From Ampullaceana balthica (Eukaryota > Mollusca > Gastropoda > Lymnaeidae), in NCBI GenBank assembly GCA_944989445.1, contig CALYLW010000965.1, positions 62,001-126,000 on the forward strand: 64,000 nt of DNA, written 5' to 3'. The notes under the pieces were generated by a model that searched no databases, was not told the DNA's origin, and saw nothing but the letters and a program-made list of their open reading frames with translations. Positions 46,221-57,851 of this stretch are shown here, in pieces. Within the stretch, counting starts at the first letter, position 1; every line of letters starts with the position of its first letter. The translations under genes were made by a program, and so were the position numbers.

Positions 46221-46619
46221 TAGGGAACAGCAAATTGTTGAGTGTATACTGTAGACGTCGAAAATTGTGTGGCGTTTTGAACTGGTATCCGGATACCCGT
46301 TTAAAATGTGGATGGGTACCCGGCCAGCTTTTTTCAACAAGATGGAAAGCCCTAGTCACCATATTGAATTTTTCCAACGGTCTTTGTTACTTATGGTTCA
46401 ATCTTCCAGAAATTTGGAACGTGGGTTCCAAAAGCTAACTGAATTGTACTTTCGAATGCACAACGAAGGTATTTTGGAAGTATAATTAAAAATAATATTT
46501 TAAGCGTGCAACTAACTGCAAGGCATTATTTAAGATAAAAATATGAAGCTACTACAATGATTTGTACAATTATATGCTTAAGATTAAAGTGTTGTGAATT
46601 TAAAATTAAACAGCCCCGT

Positions 46620-46990
46620 AATGCCTTCGAGCTGAAATTTTGCACATAGACTCGTGTCACCTAACAATGGAAAGTATCACAATTTCAGATCGATCGAACA
46701 TACCGTAATTAAATTAATGCATTTTTAGTTTATATCTATATAACATATGTAATTCAAATTCACGGTTTGTTATTGTTTTTCTTTCACGTGCCAGTTGAAT
46801 TCATGCTTGACGCCACCCGTCGATATCCACATCCCCTCCCATCCCTTCCCCCGGTTTTAAAGCCAGGGGGATATCACTCGATGTCAGTCTGTAAATGTTT
46901 GTCGCGTTTGAACATAATCAATACTTTTAGTTATGTCTAATATATAATGGATTTATAGTCAGAAACTTTGTTTTTAAGGTTTTTTTTAAA
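46620..46990 (+). repeat. Helitron-associated interspersed repeat
   Basis: Same modules as 30100-30470 and 54480-54860: GAGCTGAAATTTTGCACA, CAATTTCAGATCGATCGAAC, AATTAAATTAATGCATTTTT and TTTAGTTATGTCTAATATA. Confidence 0.55.
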
Positions 46991-46999
46991 AGTATGCAT

Positions 47000-49934
47000 G
47001 TGTATGCGACGATTTAAGTTCCACCTTCTGGTTATAGCATAACCAAATTTTTTACTGAGCTCATTCTTGAGAATGCAAGTTTCAGTTGGTCAGAAATATA
47101 CATGTAAAAAATGTAATTCTCTAAACCTGAGACAATTTTACGTAATATAAAGACAGCTATGAAACTAAACAAACATTTCAATAGAATATTCATTTAATTT
47201 AAAATCCTGCATACAAAAGTTTTTCTTAGCTATAGATCAACGTAGCAAGGGATTGTATTCGGAACAAAACATATTTAGTCTATTATACGCTGATACAAAT
47301 TAACGAAAGAAAGTCATAGGAATCCATAAAAAAACAAATTAATATACTTACGGAAATTTTTATAAATATTTTTTCCCTTTTGTCCCTTTCAACAAAAACA
47401 GTCATATTTGCTAATTGATTTCATTATCTAACATGTTGATGTTTCACTATGGGATGCAATTATTTGTTTATTCCCGTTTTCTGATAAAAAAAAATATTTT
47501 GTAAATTATTTCATGAAGCCCAGTTAGTTTTTGTCCGTACTGTCCCCGTTTTTTTCCTATTATTGTTTCTAGATATTAGATATTTTATTTTGCCAAGTAT
47601 ATTTAAGATTTATATTTTCGCTTAAAAGCGTAAATAAAAACAAATATATACATTTTAAGGAAAAAAAGAATTTTGGTATCTTAGACTGAAAGGAGAGACT
47701 CAGACCTTTGTTGTTCTCGAAATAGAAATTAAGTTTGGTCTAGATATATTCATCAGTCTGGTAGCAAATGATTACATTGTAATAATTTAGCTTATATAAG
47801 AGAAAGCGATTTAACTCAATATTTTTTTTAGCTCAGTCTTGCTTTTCTTTTTTTAAGTAAAGTAAATCGCATGGGTTTGAAAATCTAATGACTTTTATTC
47901 CTATGGGAATTCAGACCATTTAGTGAGAAAAAGCTTATTCTTTTATTAGTATAGAAAGGGACACTAAATTAAGTGAATCAAGGAAATCGAATATATGTAT
48001 ATATTAATGAAGCATTAAATTCTGTATTAACTTGAAACAGACTTTGTTTAGGTTGAATATATTTTATAATTTATTATAGATATCAGAAAATTGAAGAAAA
48101 AAAAATAAAGAAAACTTCAACTTCTAATTTTCTTTACTAATGATTTGTTTTTACTTAAAACATTGCTTTTCTCATAAAGTTCACTCACTATTTTAGGGCA
48201 GCGTACTAAATAAAGCTAACTCAGTGTGTTTACAAATTTGATGACAACCACCGTCACTTAAAAAACAACAACATTGTTTCTTTAGACTAATAAAAAAGTG
48301 AAATATTTGTAATAGCATATATAAGATAAGGAACTACGCCACCCTCGTCTCAAAAGCAATACCTACTTATCTTAAAGTGTCAATAAACTAAATTATTAAT
48401 GTTGTAAATGTAATGTCGTTTCCAAAAAGAATTTAAAGGAACTAACACAGTCTGATCGAAAAGACTTTCAATAAAATTGCGCACCGTTTTCAGGCAATAC
48501 AAGATTTTTAATATAAAGTCTACTAATAAAATTATTATTTTTTAACTTTGTTTTCTATAATTAATGATATTTTAATTTTTTTTAAAAAATTTAAAAAAGT
48601 GTAATTTTTAAATAAGGATTTTATTTTTTGTTGGTATCTATTTTCCCGATAATACATTATATTTGGTTATTGCTAATTAATGTCCCACACTCAATAGTTG
48701 TTTCTAGATAATCAAGAAATTATAATCCCCGTTTGTTTTCTCAAGATTTAGTTTGTATATAAAAGCATGTTGGACAATGGTATAACTTGCTTTTTAAACT
48801 TGATTTTATTTTTCTCCTGCTACAAAGGAATGTACATGTCATGTTCAAGAATATTAAATTTTATATCTTAAATAATAAATTTAGACGAACACTAAATTAA
48901 CAATTGTATTCATACATGTACTTAATAAACTTTATTGACAGTTTTTCTAAAGATTTCTACCCCCCACCCCCATGTCACTCAATAATCGTATATATTTCCA
49001 TGACTGCATTGTAACAAATTGTAAGTAATACAATATTTATAACAATGTCAGTGTTTATTATACAGAAAACGTGTAAAACTTACTCCTCACAAAGGCAACA
49101 GCTACTTAACCCATAGCGACAATAAAGTAAATTATTAATGTTTTAAAGGAAATGTTGTTTCTAAAAGAATTTAAAAAAACAAAAGCAGTCGTATTAAAAA
49201 GGATTTAAGAAAACACACACACAAACGCCCAAAATTTTATGTTTCTCTTTACTTTAGATGTACTTGTATTAGACTTGTCCTATCGCATCACTTTCCACAT
49301 AAAATTCACTCACTATTTACATAATTAGGATTTCATTAAATGTGGATTAATAAAACACAAAATAACAAATTCGCAATTTTATTCACAAATTTAAAATAAT
49401 AAATCCCATGCATCCAGTGACAATTGTAATTAACTATTTTTAAGGCATCTATAATAAAAGAATATCCCATAAAAAAAGTCCTATGCTTTGTACCGCAGAT
49501 CCAACCTAAATGTGAATGTTATTATTGTATCTTATATTAAAATATAGACACAGTTCAATTTAAAGTGCGTACACGAAAAAATGCTCACCGTAAATAAAGA
49601 TTTGTGAAAGAGTTTTCGGACCATAAAATATTTTAGAACAGCGCAATGCTCCAAATAAAGTCTAGAAAAAAATACTGCGCCAAAAAAACTTCAATTAAAA
49701 TTTTAATTTTTCATTGTTTGTCTTTACATTTTCTGAATTTTTAATATAAGACTTTCGGGTAAACGGGACAATTACAAAAAACTATACTAAAACCATCTGC
49801 ATGTTAAACGGAACCCTCCAGAAAAACTTGGTCCCTCTCTGTTATTTGTTTTTTCCGTGAAAGCGGGACACAGAGTTAGTACAAAAAAATATATATACAA
49901 ACATACAAACACCAACTGAGCATTATATATAAGA
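47000..49934 (-). mobile_element. Helitron-like region with internal ~700-bp tandem units
   Basis: The 5' terminus (minus strand) is at 49934 and reads TCTTATATATAATGCTCAG, the same terminus family as 4584. Segments around 48240-48480, 48960-49200 and, in the neighbouring element, 51590-51790 repeat (CCACCCTCGTC.CTCAAAA, TAAGTAATACAATATTT, AATAAA.TAAATTATTAATG). No coding region. The left boundary is approximate. Confidence 0.45.
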
Positions 49935-49984
49935 TATATATATATACTAGGGGCAAGTATCCGGCTTTCCCGGGTCTCAAATAA

Positions 49985-50172
49985 GGTTTTCTGTAGAAGC
50001 GTACAAAACTGTTTATTTGCATGCAATAAAAGGGTACATTTAACTTTAAGCAATGTGATAAAACAAAATTTTTGGCAGTTCCATTTGGAGTGTGTACAAA
50101 AAGATTTTCATCTTTGCCAACTCTGGAGCAGGCCACATACAACTGTCCATGAGAAAAGACTGGTGTCTGCAA
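49985..50172 (-). pseudogene. Helitron helicase C-terminal fragment
   Basis: It encodes PVFSHGQLYVACSRVGKDEN followed by a short N-L-F-V tail. This is helicase motif VI of the Pif1-like domain of Helitrons (usual form HGQLYVALSRV). It is 5'-truncated by the monomer array and sits about 40 bp from the hairpin-CTAG end, as in autonomous Helitrons. Confidence 0.85.
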
Positions 50173-50214
50173 GTCTATACCAGCAATCTCAAGAGACTGA
50201 GTGATAATTTATAT

Positions 50215-51000
50215 AATTTTTTACCTGTTACCATCGCCAAATGATACTTAACCACCGAAAGTTTCATGCTTCTAGCTACACGGGAAATAGGATAATTTTT
50301 TATATAGGTCATATAAGGAAAAACCTACATTTGTGGGCCCCCAGCCCCCAATATCTTACATATATGGAACAAAACCTGTTTAAGAAACTTTCTCATGTCA
50401 TTGTGTATATGTGTACCGAATTTCACGTTATTTGGTTGTCTGGATCTTGAGTTATTAGGGAAAAGACAAACAGACAACAAATGCGTCTTATATGTATAAC
50501 GTTTGGGCCCCCGGCCTCCCAGTTAGTGATAATTGTTTTTCGACTGCTACCGTCGCGGGAGGGTACTAAACAACTTTCCAAAGTTCACATTTCTACCTAC
50601 AAAGAAAAATGAGTGATTAGTGTTGATTCAGTTTTATATAGCCCATATAAGGATAAAAATGTTTTGGACCCCCGGCCACCCATGAGTGAATTTTTTTTAA
50701 TTAATGTTCGCCCATTATCGTCATAAGAGTTTATTCAGCAAGTTCCCAACGTTTCATGCTTTTACCTTCAGGTGAAGTTGAAGAATTAGTGTTGAGTCAG
50801 TTTTAAATATAAGAAAAAAAAACTACATTAGGCATCCCATCCCCAAGTAAGTGATAATTTATATAATTTTTTTACCTGTTACCATCGCCAAATGATACTT
50901 AACAACCACTGAAAGATTCATGATTCTACCTACACGGGAAATAGGTTAATTTTTAATTTAAATTTTTTATAGAGCTCATCAAAGGAAAAAAATTATATTT
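50215..51000 (-). repeat. ~165-bp monomer array (cluster 3)
   Basis: Minus-strand monomers carry GTAGGTAGAA.CATGAAAC, GTATCATTTGGCGATGGTAAC and G-rich tracts. They run in the same direction as the host Helitron. Confidence 0.8.
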
Positions 51001-51168
51001 TGGGCACCCGGCCCCCATCATCTTATATATATGGAACGAAACTGTTTAAGAACGTTTCTCATGTCATTGTGTGTATGTGTACCAAATTTCACGTTATTTA
51101 GTTTCTGGATCTTGATTTATTATGAAACAACCAGACAGACAGACAACAAATGCGTATTATATGTATAA

Positions 51169-52341
51169 ATAGAAATATATCCGCAATCTGTAGCGGGAGT
51201 ATGCTGACTCTTTTACCCAGTATTAGCTGCAGGTTATTACAATTTTTATTTGCCAAATTATATTTCAGATTCATCTATTAGTTAAAATCGTATGGGAAAC
51301 ATAGATATTTCATTTTAAGGGAAAAAATAAATATAATCTAATATATTTAAGAAAAACAACAAAACAAAAAAACAACAGACACAATTATTTATTTTTTACC
51401 ATTTTACCGCTTCAGTTGTTTTCACTTAATGCAGTGCCGTTTAACATTACCTTACTATTTAAAAGATATGATTTATTAAATAATGAATCTTGACGACCAT
51501 AATAACTAAATTTACTATTTCATTCCCACTTGTACTAAATAAAAATAACTGATAGGTTTTCCGAAAGAAATCTACCACCCTCGTCACTCAAAAATTTCAT
51601 ATATAATTACGACACTGCATAGTAATACAATTGTAAGTAATACAATATTTGTAAATGCGTCTATGAGATAAAGAACATATGGCACTATCCCTTAAAAAGG
51701 CAAAGCTTACATAACTCATAGCGCAAATAAACAAAATTATAAATGTATTTTCTAAAATACTTTTAAAAAAAAACCGTCGTATTAAAATAATAATAAGTAA
51801 AGGAAAATGTACACACCATATTTATACATTAAAAGGTTATAGAAAGCTGCTCGCATATAATAAAGTCTTTTTATAAAGTAAATGTACTGGACCAAAATAA
51901 CTCTTCCTTTTGACGTATTCATTGTTGTTGTAACAGTGAAATAATATTAACAATTTTTTTACTCTCTAAATTTTACGATTTATATTTACGGTTTTTATGC
52001 AATGTGTATAATTTCAAAAAGGGATCATTTTTTCCCGATTTCTGAATAAGCAACAAATTTTGTAAATTATATTCAATACACACACTCCAGATTTTGTTTC
52101 TGAAAAAAAAATTTATTACCACATTAAAAAAAAGATTTAACCATCCGTTGGTAAGCGCATCTGAAAAATGATTAAAAAGCAACTTTAGAAATGGCCTATG
52201 TTATTCCGACTACAAAGTAATGAACATATAATGTTCAACTCGCAATTCATATTAATTAAGCGTTTTCAGTATCACTTTATTAAATTTAGTCAACTTCTGT
52301 TATTACGTTCGGTAGCAAAAGTATATAATGTGTAGTATAGG

Positions 52342-52391
<50 letters not shown>

Positions 52392-52592
52392 CTTATGTAA
52401 ACTTTTTTAAAGTGTAAGTTTATTTGACATAGGCCATCGCTTTCCACATAAAATAAACTCGCTACATCTATGGTTTATAACTAAATTTCGAGTTATGAAT
52501 TATATTTTAAAAAATTGCAATTTCATTCACACATGTAAAATATTAATTCAATGCATCGTGGATAAATTGAAATAAAATAATTTAAACGCATA
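51169..52592 (-). mobile_element. Helitron-like element, inverted copy of 5846-7117
   Basis: The stem CCGC (51181-51184)/GCGG (51193-51196) plus CTAT at 51169-51172 is a degenerate 3' end. Block-by-block reverse-complement match to 5846-7117 runs through a (TA)n expansion at about 52345-52390. Its far side joins a plus-oriented 5' terminus at 52593, the same junction as at 5845. Confidence 0.6.
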
Positions 52593-54111
52593 TCTAATAT
52601 ATAAAGCTCAGTTGATGTTTGTATGTTTGTTTGTTTGTATCCATTAAAATAAATAAAGGTAAAAAATGATTTTTAAAAACCACGTGGGACGGGCGCTTAT
52701 GAGGTTTAACATATGCGGTTCACTCATTCTCTCACTTTTTTGCATTCTAAATTAGAAATCTTTCATTTTTTTAACAATTACCCGCCCTACAATTGGTTGT
52801 CGTTTGGTTGTCAAGTTTCGATGCGTTTTGAACTACAAAGCCATTATTTATTACTGCAAATGAAATTTGTCAACTTATGCTTCAGTTTAGCGTTTGTTTT
52901 TCTTTTATACACTTTGAGATTGCATATTTGTATGTTTAAAAAAAAATCGGACCCCTCCCCACAATAGTTTTTTTAAATTGTTATTTACATGTAATTTTTC
53001 AATGTGTCTTAGACTAATTTTGAATAAAAAATCTTTGCTTTTAATATAGAACTGGAAGGGATGCTGACTTAACAATAATGAAAACGTTTATTAGAATTCC
53101 TAAAACTTATGCTTCAGTTTAGCGTTTGTTTTTCTTTTATACACTTTCAGATTGCATATTTGTATGTTTTAAAAAAATAACATATTTAAAAATCGGACTC
53201 CTCCCAACAATAGTTTTTTTTATTGTTATTTACATACAAAATTTTAATGCGTCTTAGACTAATTTGGAATAAAAAAATCTTTGCTTTTAATATAGAACTA
53301 GAAGGGGTGCTGACTTGACAATAATGAAAACGTTTATTAGAATTCCTAAAACGTGCATATTAAATTTTATATGCGATTACCTGCAGATAATGCAATATTT
53401 TCTTTTATCCAGTGATTAACTTTACTTCAAAGGTTTCATTTTCTTTTATCCAGTGATTAACTTTACTTCAAAGGTTTCATGCAAAATAAATAGTCCATTG
53501 TTATTCATATTTATAAATAGTTACAATTTTTTATTTACATGTTTTTGATAATGTAAAGGTAATAATGTATGGACCAATGGGCGCATAAACTGACAAGTTA
53601 TAATAGATCTTGAAAAGGTGCTGACTTGACAATAATAAAAACGTTTATGTGAATTACTAACACGTTTATATTAAATTTTAAATGATTAACAGTTGATTCT
53701 CTACATTTTATCTTTTACATGTTTTGGTAATGTTGTGGTAATAATGTATGGACAAATCGGCGAATAAACTGACAAGTCATAATCATCAATGAAGCTTACA
53801 CTGCTTCAAATCACAAATGTGCTTGATGTGGATCACATTACAGTCACATAATTTATTTTTTAACTCACTGTGCTGTATTATTGGTGCACTCATAATTGGT
53901 GCGCACTATTCAGTGCCGCAAGTTAACGTCCGACTGACTCCTCAGCAATATTTATTAATACTTCAAACTTCAAACTTCTTTGCTGTAGTATCAACTTATG
54001 CTGTGTGTAATTCACTATGAATTTACTATTATCCTGATTATATCATTATTATTCATGCAAACTTATATAACGCGAAGCCTAAGCTTGGATGTTTTCTCAT
54101 AACACATATAT
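52593..54111 (+). mobile_element. Helitron-like region with ~240-bp tandem repeats
   Basis: The 5' end is TCTAATATATAAAGCTCAG at 52593. A ~240-bp unit (CTTATGCTTCAGTTTAGCG to ATTAGAATTCCTAAAAC) is duplicated at 52871-53105 and 53106-53345, with a third partial copy near 53600. An exact 42-bp tandem duplication lies at 53398-53482. A ~175-bp repeat (ATAATGTATGGACCAATGGG) recurs at 53522 and 53698. The 3' limit is uncertain. Confidence 0.5.
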
Positions 54112-54120
54112 TCGTATATA

Positions 54121-54328
54121 TCAGGGGTCTCAAAACTACTGCCCGCGGGCCAGATGCAGCCCGCGAGGACGTCTCATCCGGACCCTGGAGACCTTTTAGT
54201 CTGCAAAAAAAGTTGTATTTTCACCTGTAGTTTACCATAAAACTTAATAGTTAAGGGTTAGTAGTCGGCCCCCAAATTGCTGTTTGACAGTTAATGCGGC
54301 CCTGCGGCAGAAAAGTTTGGAGACCCCT
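54121..54328. mobile_element. 208-bp hAT MITE (AGGGGTCTC termini)
   Basis: Ends CAGGGGTCTCAAAAC and inverted TTTGGAGACCCCT with GCCCGCGGGCCAGATGC and GCGGCCCTGCGGCAG subterminal blocks, the common Charlie-like hAT MITE layout. An 8-bp duplication CGTATATA is at 54113-54120 and 54329-54336. Confidence 0.8.
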
Positions 54329-54983
54329 CGTATATATAATAAACATATATACTCTGCTATGTCCGTTCGTAACGCTAGATTTTAGAAAGCGCACCGCTAA
54401 AAAATAGTCTTGAAAAAAATACTGCAATAAAACAAAACCCGTAAAAATAAATTTTTTGACTATAAGTCCCTTATATATGAGACAGTACTTAAAGTATTGA
54501 TTATGTTCCAACGCGACAAACATTTACAGCCTAAAACTGAGTGAATTCCCCCTGGTCAAAACATGAGATGTGGTCATCGATGGCTGGCGTGAAGTCAAGT
54601 GACCCGTAAAATGTAAACAATAGCGACTGCTACACATAGTTTTATATTGATAAACTAAAAATGCAAAATGCATTAATTTAATTGCGGTGCGTTCGATCGA
54701 TCTGAAAATTTGATACAATGCATTGTTACGTGACACAAGTCTATGTGCCAAATTTTAGCTCGATGGCATGACGAGAAGTGGATCATTTTTTACTTTTGTT
54801 TTTTCCCGCCGACGACGGACGACAGAGAGAGACGGCGGTGAAGTTAATATAAGGGATTTTAAAAAAACAACAACAGACAACAACAGAAAAAAACGCTATT
54901 TTCAAACGTCCGCATTAAATAGTTCAATATGGAAAAGAGATTTAATTTTTCTCTCTTGGTCTCTACATTTTCTGATTTTTAGC

Positions 54984-55155
54984 TTATGTGTAATGTACTG
55001 TCCTATATGTTGTTAATATGGTATGAATGGTTATTTAATTATTATAATAAATATGTCTGTTATGATCTTCACGTAAAGCGCTGTGAGCCCGGTTCCTTGC
55101 TGGGAAACAGCGCTATATAAATTATCAATTATTATTGTTATTATTATTTATTATG
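54984..55155 (+). mobile_element. LINE/SINE 3' end with AGCGCTATATAAAT motif and (ATT)n tail
   Basis: AAAGCGCTGTGAGC, CTGGGAAACAGCGCTATATA and then an ATT-rich tail. This is the well-known conserved 3' end of several animal LINE and SINE families. It lies between two halves of Helitron sequence that are continuous in the copy near 4800. TTATG occurs at both edges. Confidence 0.6.
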
Positions 55156-55246
55156 CGGCTTTCAGGCAAAGGGGACAATTACAAAAACTGAAATATATTA
55201 TATCCATTTTGAAAACTTCCGTGATTTGTGACGGGTAATACACTAG

Positions 55247-55855
55247 TATACATATAAGACGCATTGGTTGTCTGTCTGTCTGTACCCTAATAACTCAAGA
55301 TCCAGACAACCAAATAACGTGTAATTTTGTACACATACACAAAATTACATGGGAAAGGTTCTTAAACATGTTTCGGTCCATATATATAAGATACTGGGGG
55401 CCGGAGGCCAAAATGTAGTTTTTTCCTTTGATGAGCTTTATAAAAAATATAAATAAAACAATATCCTATTTCCGTGTAGGTAGAAGCATGAAACTTTCGG
55501 TGGGTGTTAAGTATCAATTGGTGATGGAAACAGTTAAATTAATTATATAAATTATCACTTATTGGGGGCAGGAGGCCCTAATGTAGTTTTCATTCTTATA
55601 TTTAAAACTGACTCAACTCTAATTCTTCAACTTCCCTTGAAGGTAGAAGCATGAAACTTTGGCAACTTGCTGAATACACACTTATGACGATAATGGGCGA
55701 ATATTAATTTTAAAAATTTCACTCATGGGTGGCCGGGGGCCCACAACCGTTTTTTCCCTCATATTGGCTATATAAAACTGAATCAACACTAATTCCTCAT
55801 CTTTTTTTGTAGGTAGAAGCATGAACTTTGGAAATTTGTTGATTACTCTACAGCG
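55247..55855 (+). mobile_element. Helitron 5' part with ~165-bp monomers (cluster 4)
   Basis: It starts TATACATATAAGACGCATTG then TTGTCTGTCTGTC directly after the previous element's CTAG. At 55385-55850 plus-strand monomers follow (GTAGGTAGAAGCATGAAAC, GTATCAATTGGTGATGG). It is truncated near 55860. Confidence 0.65.
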
Positions 55856-55859
55856 TTCA

Positions 55860-55990
55860 GGGCCGGTGTCACGAAATAAAGTCTTCCCCAAAATAAAGTG
55901 TCCCCCCGGAGTGTTTATTTAAAACAAAGTCGCCCCCGGAGACTTTGTTTTAAAATGAAGTCTCCGGGCTAAAATAAACCCTCCCCTTAA
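55860..55990. repeat. alternating hairpin repeat
   Basis: AAAACAAAGTC (55921-55931) pairs with GACTTTGTTTT (55941-55951). CGGAGACTT (55937-55945) pairs with AAGTCTCCG (55958-55966). The two hairpins share bases and exclude each other. The surrounding AAATAAAGTCTCCCC-like units form a short tandem repeat. Confidence 0.6.
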
Positions 55991-57144
55991 TTATTGGAAA
56001 TTATAAATAATTGTTTTATTAAACTTTATGTCTTACAACATAATTTGTATTTGTTCTACATTCATTTCTGTATGATTATTGGAAATTGAGCAATCTTAAG
56101 CTTTGTCAGGGGCATATGCCCGTATAGACACATATTTAGAGTTGGTTAATTGCCCAGAGTTATTTAATGGAGGTGAGAAGGTCCTCGTAGGGGCCAATGA
56201 CAGTAATTATTGTGTTGCGGACCACTTCGTTTTTGAAGTGCACTGTGTAGGAGATGTTCAATATCTTTATGAAACATCTCATCTCATAATATGTCATTTT
56301 AGTTTATATTCTGAAAAGAGTCACCACTTAATTTTCCTTCATAGAAAGCGGCATATCTTTTACTTAGAATAGTTTTATCTGTGCATATTACATTTATAAA
56401 AAATGTGTTGTGTCTTTTCTATCAACTTTGCTGGATAAAACATAAAAATGATAACGCATTTAAATCTACCTTAAAAAGTATAAATTTTCTACGGTTACAA
56501 GACCACAGTCGTAAATGCAGCTGAGGCACTTTAGGCAAAATATATTAAACGACTGTCAGACATGCAAAATATGAATTTGAAACTTTTCAAAAATATAAAA
56601 TTGAAAATTACTTATTTTCTAAAATATCATCTATTTATTTAAATAACAATATACAGCTTGCATCTTTAAAGTATTAGTCATTATTATTATTGATTATGGT
56701 AAAAATATGTAGAGAAAACAAATGCGCAAAGACAAAGATAGCTTTATCACATGATGTATAAAAATGTATAAAAAATAGCCTAAGATATCTATTATTTGAG
56801 AAATAGATTACGTGTCATGATCACAATAAATTAATCAAAGCTTTCTTTGAAAAAAAATACTCCGGTTGATTCTTTATTCCTTAGTAAAGACTGAATTCTA
56901 ACGCAAGTTTCTGATGACTTTCGTTGTAAGAAAGTTTACATAGACAACTTATAAAAATAAAGTCTTGGGGAAGAAAGGTATTTTAAATACTTCTACAAGG
57001 GTAGCGTGCTAAAGAAATTTAAAATATTTTTCAGATTTTTTTCCCAAGCACTCATAATTTTATTTTATTGGTGATTTATAATAAACAATACTATTAAATA
57101 CGAATTTTTAGCTGTTAATGAGGGGTCTCTTTCATGTTTTTCAG
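55991..57144. other. non-coding AT-rich stretch
   Basis: An 89-codon open frame at 56103-56372 has no recognisable motif or splice context. Nothing else was supported. Confidence 0.35.
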
Positions 57145-57226
57145 TTTCTTGGATCTCTCAAAATCAAAGAGTTCCCAAGGCACTGTCATTGTTATGGGCC
57201 CTTCTCAACTTAAAGTTGCCAGTCAA
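57145..57226 (+). CDS. isolated candidate internal exon
   Basis: 82 nt between a strong acceptor (CATGTTTTTCAG) and a donor GTAAAT, open in one frame, encoding FLDLSKSKSSQGTVIVMGPS then QLKVASQ. Base composition is richer than its surroundings. No family is recognised and no partner exon was found in the window, so it may be an exon of a gene extending beyond it or a chance match. Confidence 0.3.
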
Positions 57227-57567
57227 GTAAATCATTACTTAACAAATTTACAGTAAGAAATTATTTCCAACTTAGTGTTTTATAAGTATTAACGATTGAA
57301 AATACACACGTCTTCAATAGTTGTTCGAAGCGGCTAAATAGTAGGTACACCGAAAAGGATTTAAGTAACATGATTGATTTACATAGCATTCTTATGCTAG
57401 ATTTTAATGTCATAATTTGAACATCGAACATCTATTAAGAAATTACAAAAATAACGTGCACGGTCAGATAACTAGGAATATACACAACACATGCGAGAAA
57501 ATTAACGATTTTGTAATAGAGTTATTGACTAAATACGCATCCTGGTCAATGTATTAGTGTTGAGATG

Positions 57568-57835
57568 TGTCACTTGTATATCACGAGTTGGATGACGGAG
57601 AGGTCACGTGAGCGAAATGTCAAGATCAGTGTTAGAGAATTCTGGTGTCATGGCCGATGTGTGCCTGAGTATTACACGTTGTATATCCTCAAATTATATG
57701 GTATGTGTATAGTGTAGATATTAAAGTTGTTTTATTGAAACCAGTTCTTCAGAGATTATTAGTATGCAAGGTAATGTATTGAGAGAACGCCTACAAGATA
57801 TATTAATAAGTAAAAACATAACAAAAGAGGTTACA
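57568..57835 (+). repeat. 5' LTR
   Basis: 268 bp, TGTCAC...TTACA. It contains CACGTGAGCG and ends in a segment shared with the 3' LTR (CATAACAAAAGAGGTTA). Confidence 0.9.
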
Positions 57836-57851
57836 TTGGTGTCAAGAAGTG
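57836..57851 (+). other. primer-binding-site-like sequence
   Basis: TTGGTGTCAAGAAGTG directly after the LTR. It resembles the TGGTGTCAGAAGTGG site next to the other Gypsy element's 5' LTR. The tRNA is not assigned. Confidence 0.5.

Larger units (their letters stand above)
49947..51168 (-). mobile_element. complete-looking non-autonomous Helitron
   Basis: 5' end at about 51168 (TTATACATATAATACGCATT then TGTTGTCTGTCTG). 3' end: stem CCGG (49970-49973), loop, CCGG (49961-49964), followed by ACTTGCCC and CTAG (49947-49950), then T. Inside are 165-bp monomers (50215-51000), a second copy of the 5' terminus at about 50460-50500, and a helicase C-terminal fragment. Another Helitron 5' end begins only 13 bp beyond the 3' end. 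Confidence 0.75.
54112..55246 (+). mobile_element. Helitron with 3' hairpin-CTAG, carrying two insertions
   Basis: The 5' end is TCGTATATA at 54112, continuing after a hAT MITE at 54337. The 3' end is a stem CCGT (55219-55222)/ACGG (55231-55234), then GTAATACA and CTAG (55243-55246). The body shares modules with 29140-30480. It is interrupted by the MITE at 54121 and by a LINE/SINE 3' end at 54984. Confidence 0.65.

Noticed and set aside
46235..46485. Overlapping plus-strand frames (67 and 72 codons)
   Set aside because: Neither shows conserved motifs; the region just follows a MITE and lacks exon signals.
49947..49973. Rho-independent-type terminator hairpin
   Set aside because: The stem-loop is followed by CTAG and a flanking T next to a helicase motif VI, which is a Helitron 3' end.
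52713..52967. 84-codon plus-strand frame
   Set aside because: Its second half lies in the ~240-bp tandem repeat and the peptide is low-information hydrophobic sequence from AT-rich DNA.
56103..56372. 89-codon plus-strand open frame as a gene
   Set aside because: No recognisable domain, no upstream regulatory or splice signal, composition like the surrounding DNA.
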